Shown here piece after piece: positions 1 to 7,517 of a stretch of DNA of 64,000 nucleotides. How positions within the stretch are numbered: position 1 is the stretch's first letter; each line of letters opens with the position of its first letter. Position numbers and translations under genes: made by a program. A model generated the notes under the pieces. The model made no database searches. It saw only the letters and a program-made list of their open reading frames with translations, and was not told where the DNA came from. The DNA is from an uncultured Algibacter sp. (GTDB taxonomy: Bacteria; Bacteroidota; Bacteroidia; Flavobacteriales; Flavobacteriaceae): assembly GCA_947499935.1 (NCBI GenBank), contig CANMQH010000014.1:40357-104356 (forward strand), in the 5' to 3' direction.

Positions 1-300
1 GATGCCATACATGTTGTTGATATACAAAATATTCTGTTTGCTAAATCAGATAACAACTATACAACATTTGTTATAACCAATAGTAAAGATATTTTAATCT
101 CTAAGCCTTTAAAATCTTTTGAAAACAAACTAAACGGGCATAATTTTTTTCGAGTGCATCAAAGTTTTTTAATCAATCTTGCTCAAATTTCTTCATTTGA
201 TAAACGTCATGATGAAGTTATTCTTAAACAGCATCATAATATTCCTGTGGCACAAAGCAGAAAGAAAAATTTGATGGATTACATAGACCAACTGTTTTAG
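1..300 (+). CDS. LytTR-family DNA-binding response regulator, C-terminal part
   Basis: The window opens inside this gene. Frame 1 reads about 99 codons from base 1 to a TAG at 298-300. The visible part resembles a LytTR (AlgR/AgrA type) DNA-binding domain, with the typical stretch FFRVHQSFLINLAQI (around bases 148-192), then a basic RKK and a short C-terminal helix. In this family the domain usually follows a CheY-like receiver and acts as the output of a two-component system with a LytS-type membrane kinase. The receiver would lie upstream and is not visible, so the target and signal are unknown. Confidence 0.8.
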   Translation, partial: DAIHVVDIQNILFAKSDNNYTTFVITNSKDILISKPLKSFENKLNGHNFFRVHQSFLINLAQISSFDKRHDEVILKQHHNIPVAQSRKKNLMDYIDQLF

Positions 301-407
301 AATTCTCACCAAACTGTTTAGAATGCTAAATACATCGCTTCAAATTCTCATTTACATAAATTCTTGTTACTAATACATCTAAATTAGTATACAAAACCCT
401 TAATTAA

Positions 408-1109
408 ATGAAAAAAGCTATAGTAACAATAAGCGTTTTAGCTATTACAATATTACTACAATCGTGCTACGCTGTTAAAAGGTCTAACGAATTTTTTGGC
501 ATAGAAACGTCTACCCGTAATACACTTTATCTTATTGATATTTCTGGAAGTATGGAAGGCATAGATGAAGGCTCTATAAAAGACAAAATAGTAAGAGAAG
601 TTGGTAATACCGCAGGAAATAAAGTGAGTAGAGCTATTGGTGGTAAAATTGGTAATATTCTTGGAAAACAAATCACTAAAGAAGCGACTAAGCTAGGTGC
701 CGTAAAACGAAAACTTATACCTGCCATAAAAGGTCTACCTGATGGCAAAAAATTTGTTATTTTCACTTTTGAAGACTCCGTAAATAAACAAGCTTCAGAA
801 TTTAGAATTGCCAGCAATACCACAAGAACATCGTCTGTTTTTTTTGTTCAAAACTTAAAAGCTGGTGGTGGCACTAATACATTAAGAGGTCTCGAAGAAG
901 CTTTATCCACTAATAATGTACAAGAAATTATTTTGATGAGCGATGGTCTTCCAAACGGTGGTCCAGCCAAAGTAATAGAAGAAATACGCAAAATAAACAC
1001 CAACAACATCATTATCCATACCATTGCTTTTGGAAAAGATGCAGACCATAATTTTATGAGAACTTTGGCCGAAGAAAATAACGGTACATATATTACTTCT
1101 AAAATGTAA
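408..1109 (+). CDS. von Willebrand factor A domain lipoprotein
   Basis: A 233-residue protein with a lipoprotein signal peptide (lipobox LQSC, Cys20), so probably anchored in the cell envelope facing out of the cytoplasm. A vWA domain starts directly afterwards. The metal-ion-dependent adhesion site looks complete: DISGS at residues 44-48, a Thr in GGGTNTLRG, and an Asp in MSDGLPNGG. vWA domains bind protein partners through a divalent metal. A Gly/Ile-rich linker sits around residues 65-95. The next gene starts 5 bases after the stop, suggesting cotranscription. No partner or function can be named. Confidence 0.75.
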   Translation: MKKAIVTISVLAITILLQSCYAVKRSNEFFGIETSTRNTLYLIDISGSMEGIDEGSIKDKIVREVGNTAGNKVSRAIGGKIGNILGKQITKEATKLGAVKRKLIPAIKGLPDGKKFVIFTFEDSVNKQASEFRIASNTTRTSSVFFVQNLKAGGGTNTLRGLEEALSTNNVQEIILMSDGLPNGGPAKVIEEIRKINTNNIIIHTIAFGKDADHNFMRTLAEENNGTYITSKM

Positions 1110-1114
1110 TAGTT

Positions 1115-1807
1115 ATGAAAGCTACAATAACAATAATACTTACGCTGTGCTTTTACATGAATACCATAGCTCAAAATTGTGATGATGTTCTTTTTATGAA
1201 AAAAGATGCTAAACTCACTTATACCGATTATAATAAAAAAGGGAAGAAACTAGGCGAAACTTTACACGAAACCATCTCCATCACTCAAACAGGCGAAATC
1301 TACACCGCATTAATTAAAGCGACACGAATAGATGATAAAAACAAAGAAACCTTTACAACAAATTTTAAAACAGAGTGTAACGGTGGTTTATTTAAAGTAG
1401 ATATGATGCGTTTTTTTAACTATGACAAGATATCTGAAAAACAACAAAACAATCTAGAACTAGACATAACAGGAGATGTTTTAGAGTTCCCTACTAACAA
1501 CAACGCTGGAGACCTATTAAATGATGGTCATATTACTTTAAAGCTAAATAATCAAGGATTTACACTTGTTACCATGTCTTTTGATATAAAAAACAGAAAA
1601 ATTGTTGGCGAAGAAAACATTACAACACCTGCCGGAACATTTAATTGCCAAAAAATAACCTTCGATTTTGAGAGTAAATTTGGTATTCTAAAAATAAAAG
1701 GTCGTGGTGTTGAATGGTATTACGATAACGTAGTTGTTGTTAAATCTGAATCTTATAACAAAAAAGGAAAACTAACAAACTATCATCAATTAACAAATAT
1801 TCAATAA
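1115..1807 (+). CDS. Small secreted protein, TapB/DUF3108-like
   Basis: A 230-residue protein with a Sec signal peptide ending near TIAQN (about residue 20). The mature part is a soluble beta-rich domain with motifs such as TPAGTFNCQKITF and a final KGRGVEWYYDNVVVVKSESYNKKGKL, which resemble periplasmic TapB/DUF3108-like proteins of Bacteroidota. That family assignment rests on pattern recognition. It follows the vWA lipoprotein with 5 intervening bases and is followed by a strong hairpin, so the two probably form one short operon. Role unknown. Confidence 0.6.
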   Translation: MKATITIILTLCFYMNTIAQNCDDVLFMKKDAKLTYTDYNKKGKKLGETLHETISITQTGEIYTALIKATRIDDKNKETFTTNFKTECNGGLFKVDMMRFFNYDKISEKQQNNLELDITGDVLEFPTNNNAGDLLNDGHITLKLNNQGFTLVTMSFDIKNRKIVGEENITTPAGTFNCQKITFDFESKFGILKIKGRGVEWYYDNVVVVKSESYNKKGKLTNYHQLTNIQ

Positions 1808-1821
1808 TATTGATGAAAAAT

Positions 1822-1873
1822 AAAAGGCTTTAGTTTATATGCAGTTAAAACTGTATGTAAACTAAAGCCTTTT
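1822..1873. terminator. Bidirectional intrinsic terminator between convergent genes
   Basis: A perfect 16-bp inverted repeat (arms 1822-1837 and 1858-1873) with A-run and T-run at its outer ends. It lies between the small secreted protein and the convergent GH8 gene, so it can stop transcription from both sides. Confidence 0.85.
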
Positions 1874-1897
1874 GAGTAATGAAACTATTAAAGTTTT

Positions 1898-3289
1898 CTA
1901 TTTTTTTGTGAATTTTATATAACTACCATTTACAGATACCACATACATACCTTGAGAAAAGGTATTAACATTTATATTAGCCGTTGGTGTTTTAAATACC
2001 TTGTTGTATAAACGTCTACCATTAATATCATAAATAGCAACTTTATGAAGCTCATTAGTTGCAAAGCTTAAATTAATATTAGCATCTACTGGATTAGGAA
2101 ACATTTTAAAGGTAACAGGCTTTATACTAAAATCATTTGCACTTAAAGTCACAGTTTGTGTATTAAATAAATTACCAGACATACCAAACATATAAATAAC
2201 TCTTAATGTTGCTGAAAAATAATCAGATTTTGCTTGGTTTTTCAATTCGGTATATGCCGCATTAACAAAATTTTGGTCTCCAGACGCCATGGCTGCTAAA
2301 GCATATGCACCTGTAAATACAGGGTCTTTAAAATCCGTACTTATAGGTGTGCCATCTTGTCTATATCCTGGAAAAATATTATCGAATCCACCAACAGAAT
2401 TCACAAAATCGTTACATAGATTAGAGTAACTTAATGCATCACTATCGCCATACCAAACATAATCAATAGCAGCACGCCATGGCGTTCTTGCTGCATCATA
2501 AGAATATGACCTCCCTAGATCTGTTGCCCATGGTACTTCTGTAGAATAATTACCATCTGCTTTTGTCCAGTCTGAAACAAGATTAAATTTAGCGTTATTT
2601 ATAGTTAAATTTTTATTGATGATATCATAAGATTTATCCGCAACCGCATTCCAAAAAGCTACATCATCAGTATATTCACCATAGGCTCTAAAATATCCCG
2701 TAGCAAAATAGGAAGGATTAGTATTGTTACTTCCACCCCAAACATCTCCAGGTTTTAAAACATTGGTACCAGCTTCAACTTCATGATCTTTTATTGTTTG
2801 TATTAACGTTTTAGCATCTTGATTGTAATTAATTGCGCCATCATTACCCCAACGTTTGTCTGCAACCATTAGAGCGTAAGCAGCATCTAGTTCTGCATCG
2901 GTTGCTCCATTTTGTCCAATCGCATTGTTACAACCTTGTATTTTCCAGTTCATAACACCATTAAAATTAGTATTATCTTGATAATAAAGCCACATACCAT
3001 CAAAAGCTTCTTGATCATTTGCATATGCTGCTAATAACATACCATAAGCAATACCTTCAGAAACTGTTTGACCTGCATCTTGGAATTCAACACGAAATCT
3101 ACCATTGTCGCAAGTCTTGAGAAAACTATTTTTCCAAGCACTGTAAGCGTCTGCCATATCATTAGCACCTACATTTGTAGCTTTTAAGCCAAAACTATAG
3201 TTGGCATTAATAAAATCTTGCGCATGAGTAGTTTTAATGATTAAAAATAAAAATGCAGTAATAAACAGTTGGTAAAGTTTTAAACTCAT
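1898..3289 (-). CDS. Glycoside hydrolase family 8 (endoglucanase/chitosanase-like), T9SS-secreted
   Basis: A 463-residue protein: signal peptide to about residue 23 (THAQ), a GH8 catalytic domain at about 25-370, and a T9SS type A sorting domain at about 390-463 (FPNP...YDINGRRLY...GMYVVSVNG, ending in KFTKK). GH8 enzymes are inverting endoglycanases of an (alpha/alpha)6 barrel that cut beta-1,4-glucan, chitosan, xylan or lichenan. The general acid is probably Glu79 in TVSEGIAYGM, and the conserved acidic cluster is ATDAELD (residues 129-135). The sorting domain implies export across the outer membrane and surface attachment or release. No cellulose-synthase genes are adjacent, which argues for polysaccharide degradation rather than a bcsZ role. 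The exact substrate is not decidable here. Confidence 0.88.
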   Translation of the reverse strand: MSLKLYQLFITAFLFLIIKTTHAQDFINANYSFGLKATNVGANDMADAYSAWKNSFLKTCDNGRFRVEFQDAGQTVSEGIAYGMLLAAYANDQEAFDGMWLYYQDNTNFNGVMNWKIQGCNNAIGQNGATDAELDAAYALMVADKRWGNDGAINYNQDAKTLIQTIKDHEVEAGTNVLKPGDVWGGSNNTNPSYFATGYFRAYGEYTDDVAFWNAVADKSYDIINKNLTINNAKFNLVSDWTKADGNYSTEVPWATDLGRSYSYDAARTPWRAAIDYVWYGDSDALSYSNLCNDFVNSVGGFDNIFPGYRQDGTPISTDFKDPVFTGAYALAAMASGDQNFVNAAYTELKNQAKSDYFSATLRVIYMFGMSGNLFNTQTVTLSANDFSIKPVTFKMFPNPVDANINLSFATNELHKVAIYDINGRRLYNKVFKTPTANINVNTFSQGMYVVSVNGSYIKFTKK

Positions 3290-3451
3290 AACAAAGAGGG
3301 ATAAAAATTTTAGATTTATTGTAATTCAATTATTAACTTAAAGTCCATATACGTAAGAAACACCTGTAGTGGTTTATCGTTTATCAAATTTATTTTTTCA
3401 ATTAACAGAATAGTACAATTTCCAACAGATTTAGAAATCTATGCTTTAAAC

Positions 3452-3480
3452 AAAAAAAGCTGCCTTTTCAGACAGCTTTT
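3452..3480 (-). terminator. Intrinsic terminator after the 264-residue T9SS protein
   Basis: An 8-bp stem (3455-3462 with 3473-3480) followed on the minus strand by a T-tract (the A-run at 3452-3458). It separates the gene at 3511-4305 from the GH8 gene. Confidence 0.7.
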
Positions 3481-3510
3481 GAGTAATTATAATGAATGAT
3501 TACTGCTACC

Positions 3511-4305
3511 TTATTTTTTTACAAATTTAGCAATACCAGAGTCTGTTACTAATAAATACATACCGTTAGATAAATCTGACACATCTAAACGACCATTGGC
3601 ATTTACTTCTTTTACAGTGCTTCCTACCAAATTAACTACTTTATATGTTTTGGTTTCAATGCTTCTGCTTATCGTTATACTTGTAGATGCTGGATTAGGG
3701 TATATTTTATCAGAAATACTGTTAGATACATCGTTTGTGCTTAACGTTACTGCCGAAACAACCTCAACATCTTGAGAAATTCTAAGAATAGCACGAGTTG
3801 CTTGCCCTCCTGGCTCTTGAGCTGGATCAAATGTTAATACGGGAGTTGGAGTGGTATGACCAATAACTCTTAAACTAAAATCAAGTATATCTCCTACGTT
3901 TGCTGGTTGCGTAAAAGCTGAATATTGCTTTATTGTAAAAACTCTAGTAAAAAAACCAGTAGAAGGCGTATTTAAAGTTGTCTCTGTTTTTAAGGTTGCT
4001 GTATCAACATCGGCTGTAGTATCAAAAAACGTGAAATTAGCTCCAGAAAATTGACCAATATGTTGACCTCCTAAAAGGTTATTATCATCTGGATATACTC
4101 TTGAGTTAAGTGATACTCCACCATTACCATCAAGTCCCATAGGAATGTTACTTACTGTAACTACCATTGGTGCATCCATAACCCCGTCAGTCTGTATCTC
4201 AGTAGGCCCACTGGTAAGAACTACATTAATTTGTGCATTCGAAAAAGTATTTGCTCCAAAAATAGCTAATACAATAAAAATGTTTTTAAGTAAATTTTTA
4301 ATCAT
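3511..4305 (-). CDS. T9SS-exported protein of unknown function
   Basis: A 264-residue protein with a signal peptide (ending near TFSNAQ, about residue 24), a central beta-rich region of about 150 residues that I do not recognise, and a type A sorting domain at about 200-264 (IYPNPASTSITIS...GMYLLVTDSGIAKFVKK). The middle part is rich in Thr, Pro and Asn and has no Cys, as expected for a secreted adhesin-like or carbohydrate-binding module, but no catalytic motif is visible. It lies upstream of, and codirectional with, the GH8 gene but has its own terminator. Confidence 0.7.
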   Translation of the reverse strand: MIKNLLKNIFIVLAIFGANTFSNAQINVVLTSGPTEIQTDGVMDAPMVVTVSNIPMGLDGNGGVSLNSRVYPDDNNLLGGQHIGQFSGANFTFFDTTADVDTATLKTETTLNTPSTGFFTRVFTIKQYSAFTQPANVGDILDFSLRVIGHTTPTPVLTFDPAQEPGGQATRAILRISQDVEVVSAVTLSTNDVSNSISDKIYPNPASTSITISRSIETKTYKVVNLVGSTVKEVNANGRLDVSDLSNGMYLLVTDSGIAKFVKK

Positions 4306-4688
4306 AATATTTAGGTTTTAAAATTAGTTGAACTATAAATTTAAACCTATACAATAGATTATACAATACCAAAAACCATTAGATCTATAAAAAAAACGAT
4401 TTGTTATGTTAATTTGACAGCAATTGTAGACAACTATTTTTTCAAGTTAATACAAAACAAGCTCTATTTCCCTTTTCTACATTTTTAATTAAATTTACAA
4501 ATAACTAAAACAATTATCATTAAAATTTTGACTTACAATAGTTTATTGTGACTTTTTATAAACTTTTGTGTCATATAAATAAGAGAATAAAAATAATTTG
4601 AATTTTTTTGTAACATTATCCGACTCATATACGTATAACCATTAAATGCCCTAAATATTCACTAATTTAAATTACAGGAGAACATTAA
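4306..4688. other. Long AT-rich leader/promoter region upstream of rpoD
   Basis: A 383-base non-coding stretch between the divergent T9SS gene and rpoD. It holds a short inverted repeat (4536-4548) and, just before rpoD, AGGAG (4676-4680) eight bases from the ATG. I see no convincing TTG/TAnnTTTG promoter pair and no RNA gene. Confidence 0.4.
4676..4680 (+). promoter_or_regulatory. Shine-Dalgarno sequence of rpoD
   Basis: AGGAG lies eight bases before the rpoD ATG. Strong Shine-Dalgarno sequences are uncommon upstream of genes in this phylum, so this one supports the chosen start. Confidence 0.6.
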
Positions 4689-5552
4689 ATGAGACAACTT
4701 AAAATTACGAAGCAGGTAACCAATAGAGAAACCGCTTCGTTAGATAAATACTTACAGGAAATTGGTAAGGTAGATTTAATTACTGCAGATGAAGAAGTTG
4801 AATTAGCTCAACGTATTAAGGCTGGTGATCAAATTGCTTTAGAGAAGTTAACAAAAGCAAATTTGCGTTTTGTTGTATCGGTTGCTAAACAGTACCAAAA
4901 CCAAGGTTTAACATTACCCGATTTAATTAATGAGGGTAACTTAGGATTAATTAAAGCAGCACAACGTTTTGATGAAACACGTGGTTTTAAATTTATATCG
5001 TATGCTGTTTGGTGGATTAGACAATCTATTCTTCAAGCTTTAGCAGAGCAATCTCGTATTGTACGTTTACCATTAAATAAAATTGGTTCTATTAACAAAA
5101 TTAATAAAACATTTGCTTTTTTAGAGCAAAGTCATGAGCGTCCACCTTCTGCTGAAGAAATAGCAAAAGAATTGGATATGACGATTAATGATGTTAAGGA
5201 GTCTATGAAAAATTCTGGACGTCATGTAAGTATGGATGCGCCTTTAGTTGAAGGTGAAGACTCTAACTTATACGATGTATTAAATAGTGGAGAATCTCCA
5301 AATCCTGATAGAGAATTATTGCATGAATCTTTACGTACAGAGATTGAGCGTGCTTTAGAAACCTTAACGCCGCGCGAAGCAGATGTTATACGTTTATATT
5401 TTGGTTTAGGAAACCAACACCCAATGACGCTTGAAGAAATTGGTGAAACTTTCGATTTAACACGTGAGCGTGTAAGACAAATAAAAGAAAAAGCTATTCG
5501 TAGATTAAAACATACGTCTAGAAGTAAAATATTAAAAACATATTTAGGTTAG
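4689..5552 (+). CDS. rpoD: Primary RNA polymerase sigma factor RpoD/SigA
   Basis: A 287-residue sigma-70 protein that directs RNA polymerase to housekeeping promoters. Region 1.2 ([21 protein letters not shown], about 18-38), region 2 ([20 protein letters not shown] through [16 protein letters not shown]), region 3 and region 4.2 ([19 protein letters not shown], about 248-266) are all present. It is much shorter than the roughly 610-residue Escherichia coli RpoD because region 1.1 and the non-conserved insert are missing, which is normal in Bacteroidota. Its promoters have the TTG/TAnnTTTG form seen repeatedly in this window. A terminator hairpin follows. Confidence 0.97.
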   Translation: MRQLKITKQVTNRETASLDKYLQEIGKVDLITADEEVELAQRIKAGDQIALEKLTKANLRFVVSVAKQYQNQGLTLPDLINEGNLGLIKAAQRFDETRGFKFISYAVWWIRQSILQALAEQSRIVRLPLNKIGSINKINKTFAFLEQSHERPPSAEEIAKELDMTINDVKESMKNSGRHVSMDAPLVEGEDSNLYDVLNSGESPNPDRELLHESLRTEIERALETLTPREADVIRLYFGLGNQHPMTLEEIGETFDLTRERVRQIKEKAIRRLKHTSRSKILKTYLG

Positions 5553-5631
5553 TAATTTTTTGATAATGATTACGACCAAATTAAAGTAACAACAGTTACA
5601 ACATAACTGTTCGTTTTTTGATTGATGAAAG

Positions 5632-5665
5632 AACCCGCGGCTGATTACCGCGGGTTTATTTTTTG
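5632..5665 (+). terminator. Intrinsic terminator of rpoD
   Basis: A 9-bp GC-rich perfect stem (AACCCGCGG at 5632-5640, CCGCGGGTT at 5648-5656) followed by a T-run. It is among the most GC-rich segments in the neighbourhood. Confidence 0.9.
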
Positions 5666-5716
5666 CCTTTTCTAAAATCCCTAACAAAAGGAGAGCGACT
5701 TAAAAAAAGACTTTAG

Positions 5717-5724
5717 TATCTTTG
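5717..5724 (+). promoter_or_regulatory. -7 promoter element of rpe
   Basis: TATCTTTG is an exact match to the Bacteroidota -7 consensus TAnnTTTG, 17 bases upstream of the rpe start codon. No clear -33 TTG is present. Confidence 0.55.
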
Positions 5725-5741
5725 CCAAAATTTACTTTTAT

Positions 5742-6404
5742 ATGTCTTCAAAACTAATTGCCCCATCAATATTAGCTGCAGATTTTGCTAACCTACAACG
5801 TGATGTAGAAATGGTTAATAACAGTGAAGCCGACTGGTTTCATATTGATGTTATGGACGGGCATTTTGTTCCTAATATTTCTTATGGTATGCCTGTTATA
5901 CAAGCTATAAAAAAACATGCTACCAAACCTTTGGATGTTCATTTAATGATTGAAAAACCTGAGCGCTATATTGAGGAATTTGCAAATGTAGGCGCAGATA
6001 TCATTACTGTACATTACGAATCTACAGTACATTTACATAGAACGCTAACCCAAATAGAAGATGCAGGGTGTAAAGCTGGTATAGTCTTAAATTTAACAAC
6101 ACCTATCTCTGTATTAGAAGACATTTTACCTAAATGCTATATGGTTTTATTAATGTCTATAAATCCTGGTTTTGGTGGTCAAAAATTCGAAGATATTACA
6201 TATGCTAAAGTAAAAAAGCTTCGTAAGATGATAGATTCTCAAAACCTAGACACACTTATAGAAATTGATGGTGGTGTTACTAATAAAAACGCTAAACAAT
6301 TAATTGATGCTGGCGCTAATGTATTGGTTGCCGGAAGCCATATTTTTAAAAGTGATAACCAGCCAGAAACCATAAAAAACTTAAAGACTCTAATTAACTC
6401 TTAA
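5742..6404 (+). CDS. rpe: Ribulose-phosphate 3-epimerase
   Basis: A 220-residue TIM-barrel enzyme that interconverts D-ribulose 5-phosphate and D-xylulose 5-phosphate in the pentose phosphate pathway (cytosol). The family motifs appear in order: APSILAADF at about 7-15, FHIDVMDGHFVPN at about 33-45, DVHLMIEKP, MSINPGFGGQ at about 143-152 and EIDGGV at about 174-179. The two catalytic Asp residues lie in HIDVMDG and IDGGV, and the metal-binding His residues are present. Length is as expected. It has its own promoter and ends ten bases before a convergent gene. Confidence 0.97.
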   Translation: MSSKLIAPSILAADFANLQRDVEMVNNSEADWFHIDVMDGHFVPNISYGMPVIQAIKKHATKPLDVHLMIEKPERYIEEFANVGADIITVHYESTVHLHRTLTQIEDAGCKAGIVLNLTTPISVLEDILPKCYMVLLMSINPGFGGQKFEDITYAKVKKLRKMIDSQNLDTLIEIDGGVTNKNAKQLIDAGANVLVAGSHIFKSDNQPETIKNLKTLINS

Positions 6405-6414
6405 TTAAAAACCA

Positions 6415-7260
6415 CTAATAGCCTTCAAAATTAAAATTAAGCATTTGTTTTACTTTTGTATATATTTCTGGGAATTGGCTTTTAAATTCTTTTGGGGTTT
6501 CTATAAAAGTTTCTAAAATAACAGCCAGTAATTCAACATCATTAGTAAACGCATAACTTCTTAAATATTCTGAAGCAACCAATTTATCTTTAAAGTTTTT
6601 ATTAGACGTAAGTAAATCTCGTATTTCATTATAAGTATCTACAAATAAGATTGAGTTTATATCATGTTGAAACATACTATTAAAATGAATAGCATGTGCA
6701 AATTCATGAATGCCAAGATTTAATTTATCATCTTTAATTTCATACCCTTCTAAAAAATTATCCCACGACATGACTAAGGTCTTTAATTTAACGTTAAATT
6801 CTCCCTTATGGTCAGCTTTACTTAATGAAGAATAATATTGAGTAGGATATATAACTATATGCTCAATTGACTTTATAATATAATCTCGAAAACCAAAAGT
6901 AAGCATAACCGCAGTAGCCGAAATTAAAACCTGGACCTCATCCGTTATCAAAAAACCATCTTTACCTACAAATTTTTTAGCTTTTATAAAAGAAGCTACC
7001 CGATGCCTAAAATACTTTTTTTGCTTTTGACCAAGCCTATTATAAAACGTAAATTGCTGTTTTAATATAGTTTCTTGATCTTTATTCAATATTTTTTTTA
7101 AAGGATGAAAATAAACCACCATGGGACGTTTAGAAAAATAAGTATAAGTCATTTCTATACCATCTAGAAAAGACTTAAAAACCTTATAAACCCAGAGCAA
7201 TACTAAAAATACGACTGCCCCTATTAAAATGGTTAAAATTATAGTACCCACTATATCCAT
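6415..7260 (-). CDS. MtfA-like zinc metallopeptidase, membrane-anchored
   Basis: A 281-residue protein with one N-terminal membrane helix (about residues 4-27) and a soluble domain of the MtfA/M90 type. The zinc motif HEFAH is at residues 185-189 (context LGIHEFAHAIHF), and a downstream ELLAVILETFIETP at about 255-268 supplies the third-ligand Glu region. Escherichia coli MtfA is a soluble aminopeptidase linked to the glucose repressor Mlc. Bacteroidota have no evident Mlc system, so the family match says zinc peptidase and little about substrate. The membrane anchor is a difference from the enterobacterial protein. Confidence 0.8.
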   Translation of the reverse strand: MDIVGTIILTILIGAVVFLVLLWVYKVFKSFLDGIEMTYTYFSKRPMVVYFHPLKKILNKDQETILKQQFTFYNRLGQKQKKYFRHRVASFIKAKKFVGKDGFLITDEVQVLISATAVMLTFGFRDYIIKSIEHIVIYPTQYYSSLSKADHKGEFNVKLKTLVMSWDNFLEGYEIKDDKLNLGIHEFAHAIHFNSMFQHDINSILFVDTYNEIRDLLTSNKNFKDKLVASEYLRSYAFTNDVELLAVILETFIETPKEFKSQFPEIYTKVKQMLNFNFEGY

Positions 7261-7393
7261 ATCATTGATTTCATTGAGGTTTCATGAATACATTTATTAT
7301 TTTAAATTAATTCCCACCTAAATGAATGCTGCAAAATAGATTTAAAAACGAAAAATTACAATTTATTGTTCAACAACTTTTATATTAATATAA

Positions 7394-7426
7394 ATACCAT
7401 ATCTTATTTAAAATAAGATATGGTAT
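7394..7426. terminator. Near-perfect palindrome between two minus-strand genes
   Basis: Two 16-bp arms (7394-7409 and 7411-7426) separated by a single A. On RNA it would form a long AT-rich hairpin with a small loop. It lies downstream of the CotH gene and is probably its terminator, although the following T-run is weak. A protein-binding site is an alternative. Confidence 0.5.
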
Positions 7427-7517
7427 AATCCTCCTTTTATCTCTTCAATAAATAACACTATTCCATTTTTAAGTTTAATATCGATATATCTTAAAAGTAA
7501 AATAGTATTAGAAAAAC

